Source: Natronomonas sp. (GTDB lineage Archaea; Halobacteriota; Halobacteria; Halobacteriales; Haloarculaceae). From it: a stretch of DNA of 37,361 bases. The DNA lies in assembly GCF_028274965.1 (NCBI RefSeq), contig NZ_JAQCNO010000011.1, forward strand, positions 1 through 37,361, written 5' to 3'. A model generated the notes under the pieces. The model was not told where the DNA came from and searched no databases. It saw only the letters and a program-made list of their open reading frames with translations. This document shows positions 25,966-32,915 of the stretch, one piece after another (positions within the stretch are counted from its first letter, which is position 1; each line of letters opens with the position of its first letter). The position numbers were made by a program, and so were the translations under genes.

Positions 25966-26124
25966 TCAGCGGACTGGCGTGAACTCCTCGCCGTCGACCC
26001 GGTAGCCCTCGGCCGTCTCCTCGACGGTGACGCTCGGGTCCTTCGCCGACGCGAAGGCGATCTGTGCGAACGACAGCTCCTCGCCGTCGTCGTTCGCGTA
26101 CCGGGTGGTGGTGTCGGACTCCAT
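25966..26124 (-). CDS. Small acidic protein, coupled to the AhpD-like gene
   Basis: A 52-residue reading frame found by reading the gap: it begins MESDTTTRYANDDGEELSF and ends DGEEFTPVR. Acidic composition and third-position GC fit a haloarchaeal gene. Its ATG lies one base after the stop of the upstream AhpD-like gene (TGACATG), typical of translational coupling in one transcript. I do not recognise the family. A T-rich TATTTTAT run near 25959-25966 overlaps its stop and may end the transcript. Confidence 0.6.
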   Translation of the reverse strand: MESDTTTRYANDDGEELSFAQIAFASAKDPSVTVEETAEGYRVDGEEFTPVR

Positions 26125-26125
26125 G

Positions 26126-26707
26126 TCAGTCGCTCTTTTGACCGCGCCCCATCGCGTAAAACTCGTCGTTCGGGCGGATGTCGGCGAACGTCGCCATCCG
26201 GTTCGAGAGGTTGAACACGGCGACCACGCTCGCGATGTCCCAGATCTCCTCGGTGGAGAACCCGACCGCGCGGAGCCGATCGATCGCCTCGCCGTCGACG
26301 TCTCCAGGGGACTCTGTGAGTTCGACGGCGACGTCGAGCATCGTTCGGTGCTGCTCGGAGAGGTCCGCGCTTCGGTGGTTCGTCGCGAGTTGGTCGGCGA
26401 GTTTCGGCGCGTCGGCGAAGATCCGCAACAGCGCGCCGTGGGCGACGACGCAGTACAGACAGTCGTTGACGCCCGAGACCGTGACGACGAGCATCTCCAC
26501 CTCCTCGCGGGCCAGCGTCGTGTCCTCGGTCAGGGCGTCGTGGTACGCGAAAAACGCCCGGAAGTGGCTCGGCTTGTACGCGAACGCTGCGAAGACGTTC
26601 GGCGTAAACCCCGCCCGCTCTGTCTCCTCGTCGATGCGCTCGCGGACGTCCTCGGGCATCTCGCTCCTGTCGGGCACGGGAAACCGTCCCATGGCGTCGT
26701 CGTTCAT
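26126..26707 (-). CDS. AhpD-like / carboxymuconolactone decarboxylase family protein
   Basis: A 193-residue protein with the alkylhydroperoxidase D-type redox motif CLYCVVAHG (C83, C86, H90), in the subgroup often annotated as peroxidase-related enzyme. Such proteins reduce peroxides or peroxiredoxins using the cysteine pair. Several helices follow, ending VFNLSNRMATFADIRPNDEF, typical of the group. The start may be MNDDAM at 26707 or the ATG five codons later; both keep the domain. It heads a two-gene unit with the small acidic ORF downstream. Antioxidant function is likely but the reductant is unknown. Confidence 0.87.
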   Translation of the reverse strand: MNDDAMGRFPVPDRSEMPEDVRERIDEETERAGFTPNVFAAFAYKPSHFRAFFAYHDALTEDTTLAREEVEMLVVTVSGVNDCLYCVVAHGALLRIFADAPKLADQLATNHRSADLSEQHRTMLDVAVELTESPGDVDGEAIDRLRAVGFSTEEIWDIASVVAVFNLSNRMATFADIRPNDEFYAMGRGQKSD

Positions 26708-26769
26708 GCCACGCCGCTTCGCCGGGTGAACGTATAGTTCATTCCCCGCCGCGTGCGCTCCGCCGTCGG

Positions 26770-26925
26770 CTATCGTGAACTGTAATCGTCGCCGCGGTAC
26801 CGGCCGATGGCGTAGAGAAACAGATACCCGACGACCCCGCAGATGAACACGACGCCCGGAATGAGAAACGGGCCGAACGCCTCGAGGACGCTCCGGGCGG
26901 CGTCGACGACGACCGGGGGGATCAT
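26770..26925 (-). CDS. Small single-span membrane protein
   Basis: A 51-residue frame in the gap left of guaB: it begins MIPPVVVDAARSVLEAF, has a hydrophobic stretch LIPGVVFICGVVGYLFLYAIG (about residues 21-41 as seen by composition), and ends with a charged YRGDDYSSR. The Cys in the membrane segment and the positive flank suggest one transmembrane helix. No family recognised. It lies on the same strand as guaB, 79 bases downstream of its stop, and could be its own unit. Confidence 0.55.
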   Translation of the reverse strand: MIPPVVVDAARSVLEAFGPFLIPGVVFICGVVGYLFLYAIGRYRGDDYSSR

Positions 26926-27004
26926 GGGTCGCCTTCGGACGAGGACCTGTTAACGCCTCCGCTCGCCGGCGGGACCCCGGCGCGACCCCGCCCCGACCGT
27001 TCGA

Positions 27005-28483
27005 TCAGTTGTCGGGACTGTAGTTCGGCGCCTCGTCCGTGATGACCACGTCGTGGGCGTGGCTCTCGGTCTGCCCGGCCGAGGACACCCTGACGAACTC
27101 GCTTCGCTCCTTGAACTCCGGGATCGTCTCGGCGCCGACGTACCCCATCCCCGACTGCATCCCGCCGACGAGTTGGTGTAGCTCCGAGGAGAGCGGTCCC
27201 TTGTACGGCGTCGCAGCCTCGACGCCCTCCGGGACGAACTCCTCGTCTTCGGCCTCGTCTTTCAGGTAGCGGTCCCCGCCGCCGTCGTTCATCGCGCCGA
27301 CCGAGCCCATGCCGCGGTACTGCTTGTAGCGCTTGCCGTTCATCGTGACGATCCGCCCGGGCGCCTCGTCGGTCCCGGCGAAGTACGACCCGAGCATGAC
27401 GGCGTCGGCCCCGGCGGCGATGGCCTTGATCGCGTCCCCCGAGTACCGGATCCCGCCGTCGGCGATCACGGGCACGCCGTGTCGATCGGCCACGTCCGCG
27501 ACCTCGGCGACGGCGGTGATCTGGGGCATCCCCGCGCCCGAGACGATCCGGGTCGTACAGATCGACCCGGGGCCGATACCGACCTTGATCCCGTCGGCGA
27601 ACCCGACCACGGCCTCGGCGGCTTCGGCGGTGCCGACGTTGCCGACCACGACGTCGGCGTCGATCTCCGCCTCGATCTCGCGCGCGGAGTCGATGACGTC
27701 GAGGTTGTGCGCGTGGGCGCAGTCGATGAAGACGACGTCCGCGCCGGCTTCGTCGGCCGCTCGCGCGCGATCGGTCTCGAATGGTCCGACGGCGACGCCG
27801 ACGACCAACGCGCCGTCGTCGTCTCTCGCCGCGTCGTCGTACTCCCGGCGGGCGAGGACGCCGGCCATCGTAACGAGGCCCGTCAGGCGGTTCTCGTCGT
27901 CGACGATCGGGACGCGCTCGATCCGGTGTTCGTACATCAACTCCAGGGCCGCCCGCGGCGTGACGTCCTCGCTCGCGGTGATGACCTCGTCGGTCATCGC
28001 CTCCCGGACCGCGTCGTACTCGCCGACCTCCAGGTACGGTCTGATGTCGGTCCCCGAGATGATCCCGAGGACGGCGTCGTCCTCGTCGACGACCGGCGCG
28101 CCCGAAACGCCCTCCCGTTCCATCATCCGGTCGACCTCCCGGACCGTCTGCTCGGGAGAGGCGGTCACCACGTCGCGGATGATGAGCTCGTCGGCCCGTT
28201 TTACCTCCTCGACCCCCTCGGCCGTCTCCTCGACGGACATGTTTCGGTGGAGAACGCCCATCCCGCCCTGTCTCGCCATCTCCACCGCCAACTCGGCCTC
28301 GGTCACGGTGTCCATCGCCGCGGACAGCACCGGCACGCTGAGCGTGACGTTCGTCGACACCCGCGTCCGCATGTCGGCGTCGTCCGGCTCGACGCGGCTC
28401 TCCTTGGGGCGGAGCAGCACGTCGTCGAACGTCAGCGCCTCGGGCACGCGCAGTTTCTCTGAGAAGACGTCGTCGCTCGCCAT
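27005..28483 (-). CDS. guaB: IMP dehydrogenase
   Basis: A 492-residue enzyme that oxidises IMP to XMP with NAD+, the committed step to GMP. It has the TIM-barrel core interrupted by a CBS-domain pair (about residues 95-215, with [18 protein letters not shown] and [17 protein letters not shown]). The catalytic loop GPGSICTTR has the active Cys at C309, and the flap segment [10 protein letters not shown] is present. The open frame extends to 28726, but the added 81 residues are Arg/Gly-rich and not part of any IMPDH, so ATG 28483 ([22 protein letters not shown], residues 1-22) is used. A T-rich GTTTTTGG lies about 25 bases upstream. Confidence 0.96.
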   Translation of the reverse strand: MASDDVFSEKLRVPEALTFDDVLLRPKESRVEPDDADMRTRVSTNVTLSVPVLSAAMDTVTEAELAVEMARQGGMGVLHRNMSVEETAEGVEEVKRADELIIRDVVTASPEQTVREVDRMMEREGVSGAPVVDEDDAVLGIISGTDIRPYLEVGEYDAVREAMTDEVITASEDVTPRAALELMYEHRIERVPIVDDENRLTGLVTMAGVLARREYDDAARDDDGALVVGVAVGPFETDRARAADEAGADVVFIDCAHAHNLDVIDSAREIEAEIDADVVVGNVGTAEAAEAVVGFADGIKVGIGPGSICTTRIVSGAGMPQITAVAEVADVADRHGVPVIADGGIRYSGDAIKAIAAGADAVMLGSYFAGTDEAPGRIVTMNGKRYKQYRGMGSVGAMNDGGGDRYLKDEAEDEEFVPEGVEAATPYKGPLSSELHQLVGGMQSGMGYVGAETIPEFKERSEFVRVSSAGQTESHAHDVVITDEAPNYSPDN

Positions 28484-28727
28484 GTGAAGGATCCGGCGTC
28501 CCGAGCCAAAAACGTTGCGAGAACGCGGTCGGACCCGGCCTCGCGCCGCCGGGAAACCGCCCGCCCGAACCCCTCGATGAACACGTCCGTCCGTCGGTGG
28601 ACTGATCCCCTCGACCGGCGACAAACCCAAACATCGTCGGATCGAGACGGGCATTCCGCCGGTTCGCCCACTAACACGCGGCTTCGGTGACTGTTCGTCG
28701 ATACCATGGGGCCGCCCCCCGCACAAG

Positions 28728-28733
28728 TTTTAT
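28728..28733 (+). promoter_or_regulatory. TATA-like box of a leaderless transcript
   Basis: TTTATC, within CAAGTTTTATCAC, lies 28 bases before the ATG at 28759 in otherwise GC-rich DNA. This spacing is standard for a haloarchaeal leaderless promoter and supports the ATG at 28759 as a real start. Confidence 0.6.
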
Positions 28734-28758
28734 CACTCGCCCGGTGCTCCGTTTCGGT

Positions 28759-28951
28759 ATGGACTCCGCCAGTCCCATCGCACAGCGCACCGCCGGCGAG
28801 CACAGCCTCGACACCGGCACCCTGTTTACATTCGCGATGCGGACAAAAAACGCGGAGAACGCCCCCAAACGGTTCGGACGCGACCGTCCTGGTGGGTATC
28901 GCCGTCGTCACCGCCGGTCCTACGGTGAGGGGCATCCGCTCTGACGGATGA
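28759..28951 (+). pseudogene. Short leaderless ORF with apparent frameshift
   Basis: From ATG 28759 the frame reads MDSASPIAQRTAGEHSLDTG and continues plausibly to NAPKRF. It then becomes Arg-rich (YRRRHRRSYGEG) and stops at 28944 after 61 residues. In the +1 frame the same stretch reads SDATVLVGIAVVTAGPTVRG with good third-position GC, and its TGA (28949-28951) overlaps the next gene's ATG in an ATGA junction. This pattern suggests a one-base shift near 28870-28885: a sequencing error, a broken gene, or a programmed shift. The joined product would be about 64 residues. No family recognised. Confidence 0.5.
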
Positions 28952-29883
28952 GCACGTCCCGCCACCCGGTCGCCCTACGCTTAGAGCGTCACGTCGGCGA
29001 GGGGACCCGGCTTCTCGGCACCGTCCTCGCCCTGCCGCTCTTGGACGGCATCTTCGCGGCGTTGGTCCTCGCCGGGGCCGTCTCGTCGCTGCTCGGCATG
29101 CTCGAGGTCGGCCTGCTCATCTTCGGCGGCAGCGCGACGCTCGCCGTCGTCCTCGCCGAGATGGAGGGCAGCCGCCGCGAACGCGCCCGGAACGTCCTGC
29201 TCGTCGGGGCGCTCGTCGTGCCGCTCGCGGGGCTGCAGGCCGCGATCGCGCCGACCATCGAGTCGGTGCTCGCCATGGAGATCTTCCGACGCTTCGCCGC
29301 GCTCGTGATCCTCGCGGTCGCCGCGAAGACCGCGAGCGCGACCCTCGGGGAGTACCTCCCGCGACCGAGCGTCGTCATCGCCCTCGGACTCGTCGGCAGC
29401 TTCCGCCCCGGCGGCTTCGAGTTCGCGTTCGTCTCCGAGCCGGTGTACGTCCTGTACGGAACGGGCGCGGCCGTCGTCGGCGTCGGGTTCGCGCTCTCCG
29501 TTGCGCTGTTGGGCCCGTGGCTCCGCGGCAACGTCGACATCGATCGCTTCCGGTTCGGCAGCGCGGTCGCGCTCGGCGTGTTGCCGCTGACGATCCTCGA
29601 GGTCGGACCGATCACCGGCGAGGAGCCGCTCGCGCTCGTCGTGCTCGCGGTCACGGCGCTTTTGGCGTTCAACCCCGAGGGCGCGATCGACCCCGCCGCC
29701 CCGACCGCGACCGACGGCGGTCCGGAACCGCCCGCCGAGGGGATCGACTTCGAGGAGCCCGGTCCCGGTCCCGACCCCGAGTCCGACCTGGATCCCGAAT
29801 CCGACCCCGACCCCGAGTCTGACGGCGAGGACGGCCCCGGCGCTCCCGGCGTCTCCGACGGCGATCGCGCGCCGTGGCTCTGA
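28948..29883 (+). CDS. Polytopic membrane protein, DUF5794-like
   Basis: A 311-residue protein with about six or seven hydrophobic helices in residues 20-240 (for example GTVLALPLLDGIFAALVLAG and LVEVGLLIFGG-type segments). A hydrophilic C-terminus of about 70 residues contains short PDPESD repeats. It matches my memory of the haloarchaeal DUF5794 family, whose function is unknown. The helices are small-residue-rich, with charged loops such as EMEGSRRERARN. It is coupled by an ATGA overlap to the short frameshifted ORF upstream, and a zinc-ribbon gene follows on the same strand 88 bases downstream. Confidence 0.75.
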   Translation: MSTSRHPVALRLERHVGEGTRLLGTVLALPLLDGIFAALVLAGAVSSLLGMLEVGLLIFGGSATLAVVLAEMEGSRRERARNVLLVGALVVPLAGLQAAIAPTIESVLAMEIFRRFAALVILAVAAKTASATLGEYLPRPSVVIALGLVGSFRPGGFEFAFVSEPVYVLYGTGAAVVGVGFALSVALLGPWLRGNVDIDRFRFGSAVALGVLPLTILEVGPITGEEPLALVVLAVTALLAFNPEGAIDPAAPTATDGGPEPPAEGIDFEEPGPGPDPESDLDPESDPDPESDGEDGPGAPGVSDGDRAPWL

Positions 29884-29971
29884 GGACCGCCTCAGCCGTC
29901 CCGGTCGTTTCAGCCCTCCCGGAGGTGGCCGCAACGGTCAGGCTTAGGAGCCTCGACGCCGGTCGTTAGGT

Positions 29972-30196
29972 ATGGCCGACAACCGCGTCGTCGAGGGACG
30001 CATGGTGACCCCGGGAAAGCTGGCGGAACTGATCGAGGGCGAGGGCGTCATGGACGCCGAGGCGATCGAGGACGCCGACCGCGAGTGCCCGGAGTGCAAC
30101 GGGAACGTGCTCTCGGTCGGCTACATGCCGAGCGTCACGGAGTTCGTCACGGGTTATAAGTGCCAGGACTGCGGGTGGAGCGAGACCGACCGCTAA
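29972..30196 (+). CDS. Zinc-ribbon protein, DUF5795-like
   Basis: A 74-residue protein with an N-terminal helix (MVTPGKLAELIEGEGVMD) and a C-terminal zinc ribbon: CPEC at about residue 39 and CQDC at about 64. It is probably the haloarchaeal family called DUF5795; function unknown, and nucleic-acid or protein binding is only suggested by the ribbon. GCTTAGGA about 28 bases before the ATG suggests its own promoter. Its stop codon overlaps that of the convergent ferredoxin gene (30193-30196). Confidence 0.8.
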   Translation: MADNRVVEGRMVTPGKLAELIEGEGVMDAEAIEDADRECPECNGNVLSVGYMPSVTEFVTGYKCQDCGWSETDR

Positions 30197-30516
30197 TCCG
30201 GGCGCAACTGCCCCCACAGCACCTTCTCGATCAACTCGACGGTCAGCGGCTCCGTCACCGCGATCCGACACGAGAGCCGGGGGTACCCGAACCGCTTGGC
30301 CGCGGCGTCGTGGTACCCCGCCGCCGGCACCGACTCCTCGATGCGGACGCCGCAGGTCCCACAGAGCCCCCGCCCGCCGCAGTTCGCCACCCGCGAGATG
30401 CTCCCGTACACCGAAAAGCCGTGCTCGCACAGCGCGTCCCGGAGCACCGTCCCCGAGGGCACCCGAATCGTGGTCTCGCTGTCGCCGTCGACGACGGTCA
30501 CCGGAACCCGCTCCAT
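30193..30516 (-). CDS. 2Fe-2S ferredoxin
   Basis: A 107-residue plant-type ferredoxin. Cysteines C46, C52, C55 and C83 fit the [2Fe-2S] pattern C-x5-C-x2-C-x27-C (CGGRGLCGTCG, then LSCR). It carries electrons in the cytoplasm; partners are unknown. It lacks the acidic N-terminal insertion of the major haloarchaeal ferredoxin, so it is a minor or specialised paralogue. The frame extends to 30672 through Arg-rich sequence and into the tRNA gene, so ATG 30516 is chosen. ACTTATG about 27 bases upstream is a plausible TATA box. Confidence 0.88.
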   Translation of the reverse strand: MERVPVTVVDGDSETTIRVPSGTVLRDALCEHGFSVYGSISRVANCGGRGLCGTCGVRIEESVPAAGYHDAAAKRFGYPRLSCRIAVTEPLTVELIEKVLWGQLRPD

Positions 30517-30618
30517 ATCCCCGCTTGGGCCGCCACGGACATAAGTTCGCACGCCCCGGCCCCGAAAGCGACCGGTGACACCGCTTCGCCGGGGGTCGGT
30601 TCGACGAACCGAAACCCC

Positions 30619-30623
30619 TTTTA
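30619..30623 (+). promoter_or_regulatory. TATA box of the tRNA-Trp gene
   Basis: TTTTA inside CCCCTTTTACCG is centred about 29 bases before the first base of tRNA-Trp (30650), the usual distance for archaeal tRNA promoters. Confidence 0.55.
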
Positions 30624-30649
30624 CCGAACCCGGGGTTAGTGCTTTCCGC

Positions 30650-30830
30650 GGGGACGTGGCCAAGCCAGGCATGGCGGCTGACTCCAGAGGCCACGCGCCC
30701 GGTGACGAGACTCCAGACTGATATACCGAGCGGCCGGCTGATCACCGCGCTCGCGATGACGACCCTCTGGAGGCCCGAGGCGCGACACCGGAGATATCAG
30801 TAGATCGGGGGTTCAAATCCCTCCGTCCCC
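30650..30830 (+). tRNA. tRNA-Trp: tRNA-Trp (CCA) with a 108-base intron
   Basis: The acceptor stem GGGGACG (30650-30656) pairs fully with CGTCCCC (30824-30830). The D arm is GCCA/TGGC, and the anticodon stem GCTGA (30677-30681) pairs with TCAGT (30797-30801). The loop is C-T-CCA-G with anticodon CCA at 30684-30686, and the T arm GGGGG-TTCAAAT-CCCTC follows. The exons are joined after position 37: a bulge-helix-bulge is visible, with CTCC (30682-30685) pairing to GGAG (30790-30793) and three-base bulges AGA and ATA. Cutting between bulge bases 2 and 3 removes 30688-30795. No encoded CCA end is present. Confidence 0.93.
30688..30795 (+). ncRNA. tRNA-Trp intron with box C/D methylation guides
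   Basis: The intron holds, in order, box C GTGACGA (30702-30708), D' CCGA (30726-30729), C' ATGACGA (30756-30762) and D CCGA (30775-30778). The guide before D' (ACTGATAT, 30717-30724) is complementary to the 3' splice region. The fifth base before D' (30721) pairs with U39 (30797). The guide before D (CCTCTGGAG, 30764-30772) is complementary to the anticodon loop, and the fifth base before D (30770) pairs with C34 (30684). This agrees with the known haloarchaeal system in which the tRNA-Trp intron directs 2'-O-methylation of C34 and U39. The boxes are slightly degenerate. Confidence 0.82.
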
Positions 30831-30860
30831 ATACTGAGGATAACGCTTTTCTGTGGAGTT

Positions 30861-31103
30861 TTACGGCCGGTTGCGGCATGTTAGGGGCGCGCTGTGATGG
30901 CGGCTGAGATCGAAATTCTCGATTCGCTGACATCGATCTGTGTTTAGTGCGCCAGCACCGCCGTGTCTGTACGTTTCCCCGAAGACTTCGAGTGCGGCCT
31001 CGCGCCACCGGCTGTTCGGTGTGAAACTCTCACGTTCGTTTTCTGCCCGGTCTGTGATTGCGTCGACCCGCTCTCTTTCCGTGTTGGGGTCTAAGGGCGC
31101 CAC
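30861..31103 (-). CDS. Possible small or remnant gene, unknown
   Basis: An 80-codon frame starting at GTG 31103 reads (M)APLDPNTERERVDAITDRA, with an amphipathic, acidic first 55 residues that look like haloarchaeal protein (SRWREAALEVFGETYRHGG). The last 20 residues (DLSRHHSAPLTCRNRP) do not. An in-frame stop lies four codons before the GTG. It may be a small protein or the N-terminal stump of a truncated gene. I do not recognise it. Confidence 0.35.
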   Translation of the reverse strand: MAPLDPNTERERVDAITDRAENERESFTPNSRWREAALEVFGETYRHGGAGALNTDRCQRIENFDLSRHHSAPLTCRNRP

Positions 31104-31455
31104 AAACCGGGGTCAGACCGGACCGCATACAAACTCAGACATCCACGCTTACGCGGCTCTGTTGAACTGTTTGAGTGGTGACACGATCCGGAGTGCCTGT
31201 TGAATACCAAGGATAGAACCGGCATCGCAGATTTATGATATGACAAATAACATCGACCCCTGTACACTGATCGTGCGAAGAGAGTTTGCGAGACAACACC
31301 CGGCTACATTCTAATACTACCTCTGGTCGGTGAAGGCGACACTGCACTTCCTCTCAGTCCCTTGGGCGGAACTACCCACAGAGACAGTCACGCTCGGGAC
31401 CGCCCTGCTTTCACTTGATGCGGTTGCCGTAATATAATACCGTCATTCCTGAGTA

Positions 31456-31463
31456 AATATTAA
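31456..31463 (+). promoter_or_regulatory. TATA box of the island membrane-protein gene
   Basis: AATATTAA is centred 28 bases before the ATG at 31488, which fits a leaderless haloarchaeal promoter and suggests the island gene is expressed from within the element. Confidence 0.6.
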
Positions 31464-31487
31464 GCCAGTATATGTCTACAAAATAGT

Positions 31488-32552
31488 ATGAGCGGAGCCG
31501 ATAATGAGGTGCGGACATGGCTGGACGATGTTGCAGTTGCTATCGGATTCGGGAAACTCGCCTCTAAACTTCCGATAAGCGTAGCACCCTCAACCTTGTT
31601 CGTCGGGTGTGGACTGTTCGTTGATACCATTCTCTTACAGCTATTTAAACAACTTACCGGGAGGACTGCGACCGTCTTCAACAACCCGTTTTGGCTCGCT
31701 ATTCCAGTTGCGGTGATTGCGGGCTTATACATAAACCGAGAGTTGAGCCGCAGGTACCAAACTGCTCTCAGTAGAGTACAGATAAATCAGCGTGTGAGCG
31801 ATGCAGTACAGTTCGATAACCTGGTCAGTAAACGGGTTCGCTGGCTGCTTTTTATACTTAGCGCGGGTGTTATCATAATAAACGCCATATATTTCATCAC
31901 GATTCCTACTATCGTTGCAAACAACGGGCCTACTGGCCTTATCGGGAATCTCGTTATAGTACCGTTCGTGTATACCTCTGTCATCATAGATTTCATCGCA
32001 ACGTATCTGGGCATCCAGCTGATACTCCCACGCCGACTGTACCGGTCTGAATTCGAACTAGATTTCCTCGATCCGGAGAGACTCGGCGGTCTGCGGCCGG
32101 TGGGTGAACTAGTAAAACACTCGTACTATTACACCGTCTTCGGCATTGTCGCGTTTGCGCTGTTCGTTTATGGACCGCAACTGTTTGGAGACCTATTTTA
32201 TTCCCCTGTTCAACCTAGCCCGCTGGTGAACGGGCTGTTCACCACTGCTTGGTTGGCCGGTGCAGCAGTAATGGGATACGGGCTCTGGGTCTTCCATCGC
32301 TTCATGCGCCAGGAGAAGGCAGAAAAGTTGCAGGAACTGAACCGTGAATACCGCGAGGTTGTTGAACAGCCGTGGGATATAACGAACCGCCGCCTCCCTG
32401 ACTCGGAACGCGATCACATCGCGGATCTCGAACGGCGGATGGATAACATAACCTCCACGAAGGAGTACCCAGCGACCTTCGCGATGTGGACACAGTTACT
32501 GATTGGGATCGTTCTGCCAAAGGGGGTGCAACTTGTGCTCACTACGCTGTAG
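31488..32552 (+). CDS. Multi-spanning membrane protein of unknown family
   Basis: A 354-residue protein whose codons are markedly less GC-biased than those of its neighbours (many A/T third positions), a sign of transfer. About seven hydrophobic segments are visible: residues about 34-55, 67-83, 117-137, 148-177, 216-238, 248-270 and 335-352. A charged cytoplasmic-looking stretch rich in Arg/Glu (RQEKAEKLQELNREYREVVE, then ERDHIADLERRMDNI) lies between the last two. No transporter, channel or enzyme motif that I know is present. It is the only gene inside the inverted-repeat-bounded element. Possible roles include a channel or an accessory effector, but nothing in the sequence decides. Confidence 0.75.
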   Translation: MSGADNEVRTWLDDVAVAIGFGKLASKLPISVAPSTLFVGCGLFVDTILLQLFKQLTGRTATVFNNPFWLAIPVAVIAGLYINRELSRRYQTALSRVQINQRVSDAVQFDNLVSKRVRWLLFILSAGVIIINAIYFITIPTIVANNGPTGLIGNLVIVPFVYTSVIIDFIATYLGIQLILPRRLYRSEFELDFLDPERLGGLRPVGELVKHSYYYTVFGIVAFALFVYGPQLFGDLFYSPVQPSPLVNGLFTTAWLAGAAVMGYGLWVFHRFMRQEKAEKLQELNREYREVVEQPWDITNRRLPDSERDHIADLERRMDNITSTKEYPATFAMWTQLLIGIVLPKGVQLVLTTL

Positions 32553-32588
32553 GAAAACAGAGTCGTTGCCGGGGGAGTCCGCTGTGTA

Positions 32589-32602
32589 TGAGACCGGTCT
32601 CA
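32589..32602. repeat. 14-bp perfect palindrome
   Basis: TGAGACCGGTCTCA is fully self-complementary and lies 37 bases after the stop of the island membrane-protein gene. It could be a binding site or, with no loop, a weak termination structure. No T-run follows. Confidence 0.4.
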
Positions 32603-32915
32603 GCGATCAGCGCACTACTGATGAACACAAGCGCTGACATAGCGACCGGGATGTGCCCTCTGCTCAGCATGCCGTTTGTATTAGCTGCTGAGGATTTCAA
32701 CAGAGCGCTTCACGTTTCTACACAAACACGCAACCGAATACGAGCGCCGACGCTCGGCTCCGCCAAACCGGACGGCCGACAGCCTCGACGCGAGCCCGGT
32801 GGCTGTTTTTATGACATGAATCCCACGAGTAGCGCGAAATGAGATGCGAACAAAACCCGGAGCCGCGCTGCCGGCGATCCCGGCCCCTGGCACGCTCCAT
32901 CGTCGGCCGCGAGTC

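Larger units (their letters stand above)
30831..31487. other. Lower-GC island start, no confident gene
   Basis: Right after the tRNA the base composition drops visibly. This 657-base stretch holds a weak reverse ORF (30861-31103), the left inverted repeat of the 1.55-kb element (31156-31166), and short decayed frames. One of these (about 31318-31436, plus strand) reads WSVKATLHFLSVPWAELPTE with stops on either side. The mosaic looks like gene remnants. No copy of the tRNA 3' end was found that would mark an integration site. Confidence 0.55.
31156..32706. mobile_element. Inverted-repeat-bounded 1.55-kb element without transposase
   Basis: GCTCTGTTGAA at 31156-31166 is matched exactly in reverse orientation by TTCAACAGAGC at 32696-32706. 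Outside the ends are GCTTACGC on the left (31147-31154, followed by one more G at 31155) and GCTTCACG on the right (32707-32714), similar but not identical, as expected of a decayed 8-base target duplication. The CTCTGTTGAA ends resemble terminal repeats of haloarchaeal IS6-family elements as I remember them. The inside is lower in GC than the surroundings. It carries one gene, the membrane protein at 31488, and no transposase frame, so it would be a non-autonomous element carrying cargo. Confidence 0.45.

Noticed and set aside
28484..28726. Longer N-terminus for guaB
   Set aside because: The added residues are Arg/Gly-rich. The canonical IMPDH start lies at 28483, with a T-rich box before it.
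30801..30830. tRNA-Trp 3' end as the attachment site of an integrated element
   Set aside because: No second copy of the T-arm/acceptor sequence and no integrase was found in the downstream island.
32800..32850. Promoter-like CTGTTTTTATGAC with a following plus-strand gene
   Set aside because: The only downstream frames are antisense to the methyltransferase and lack coding character.
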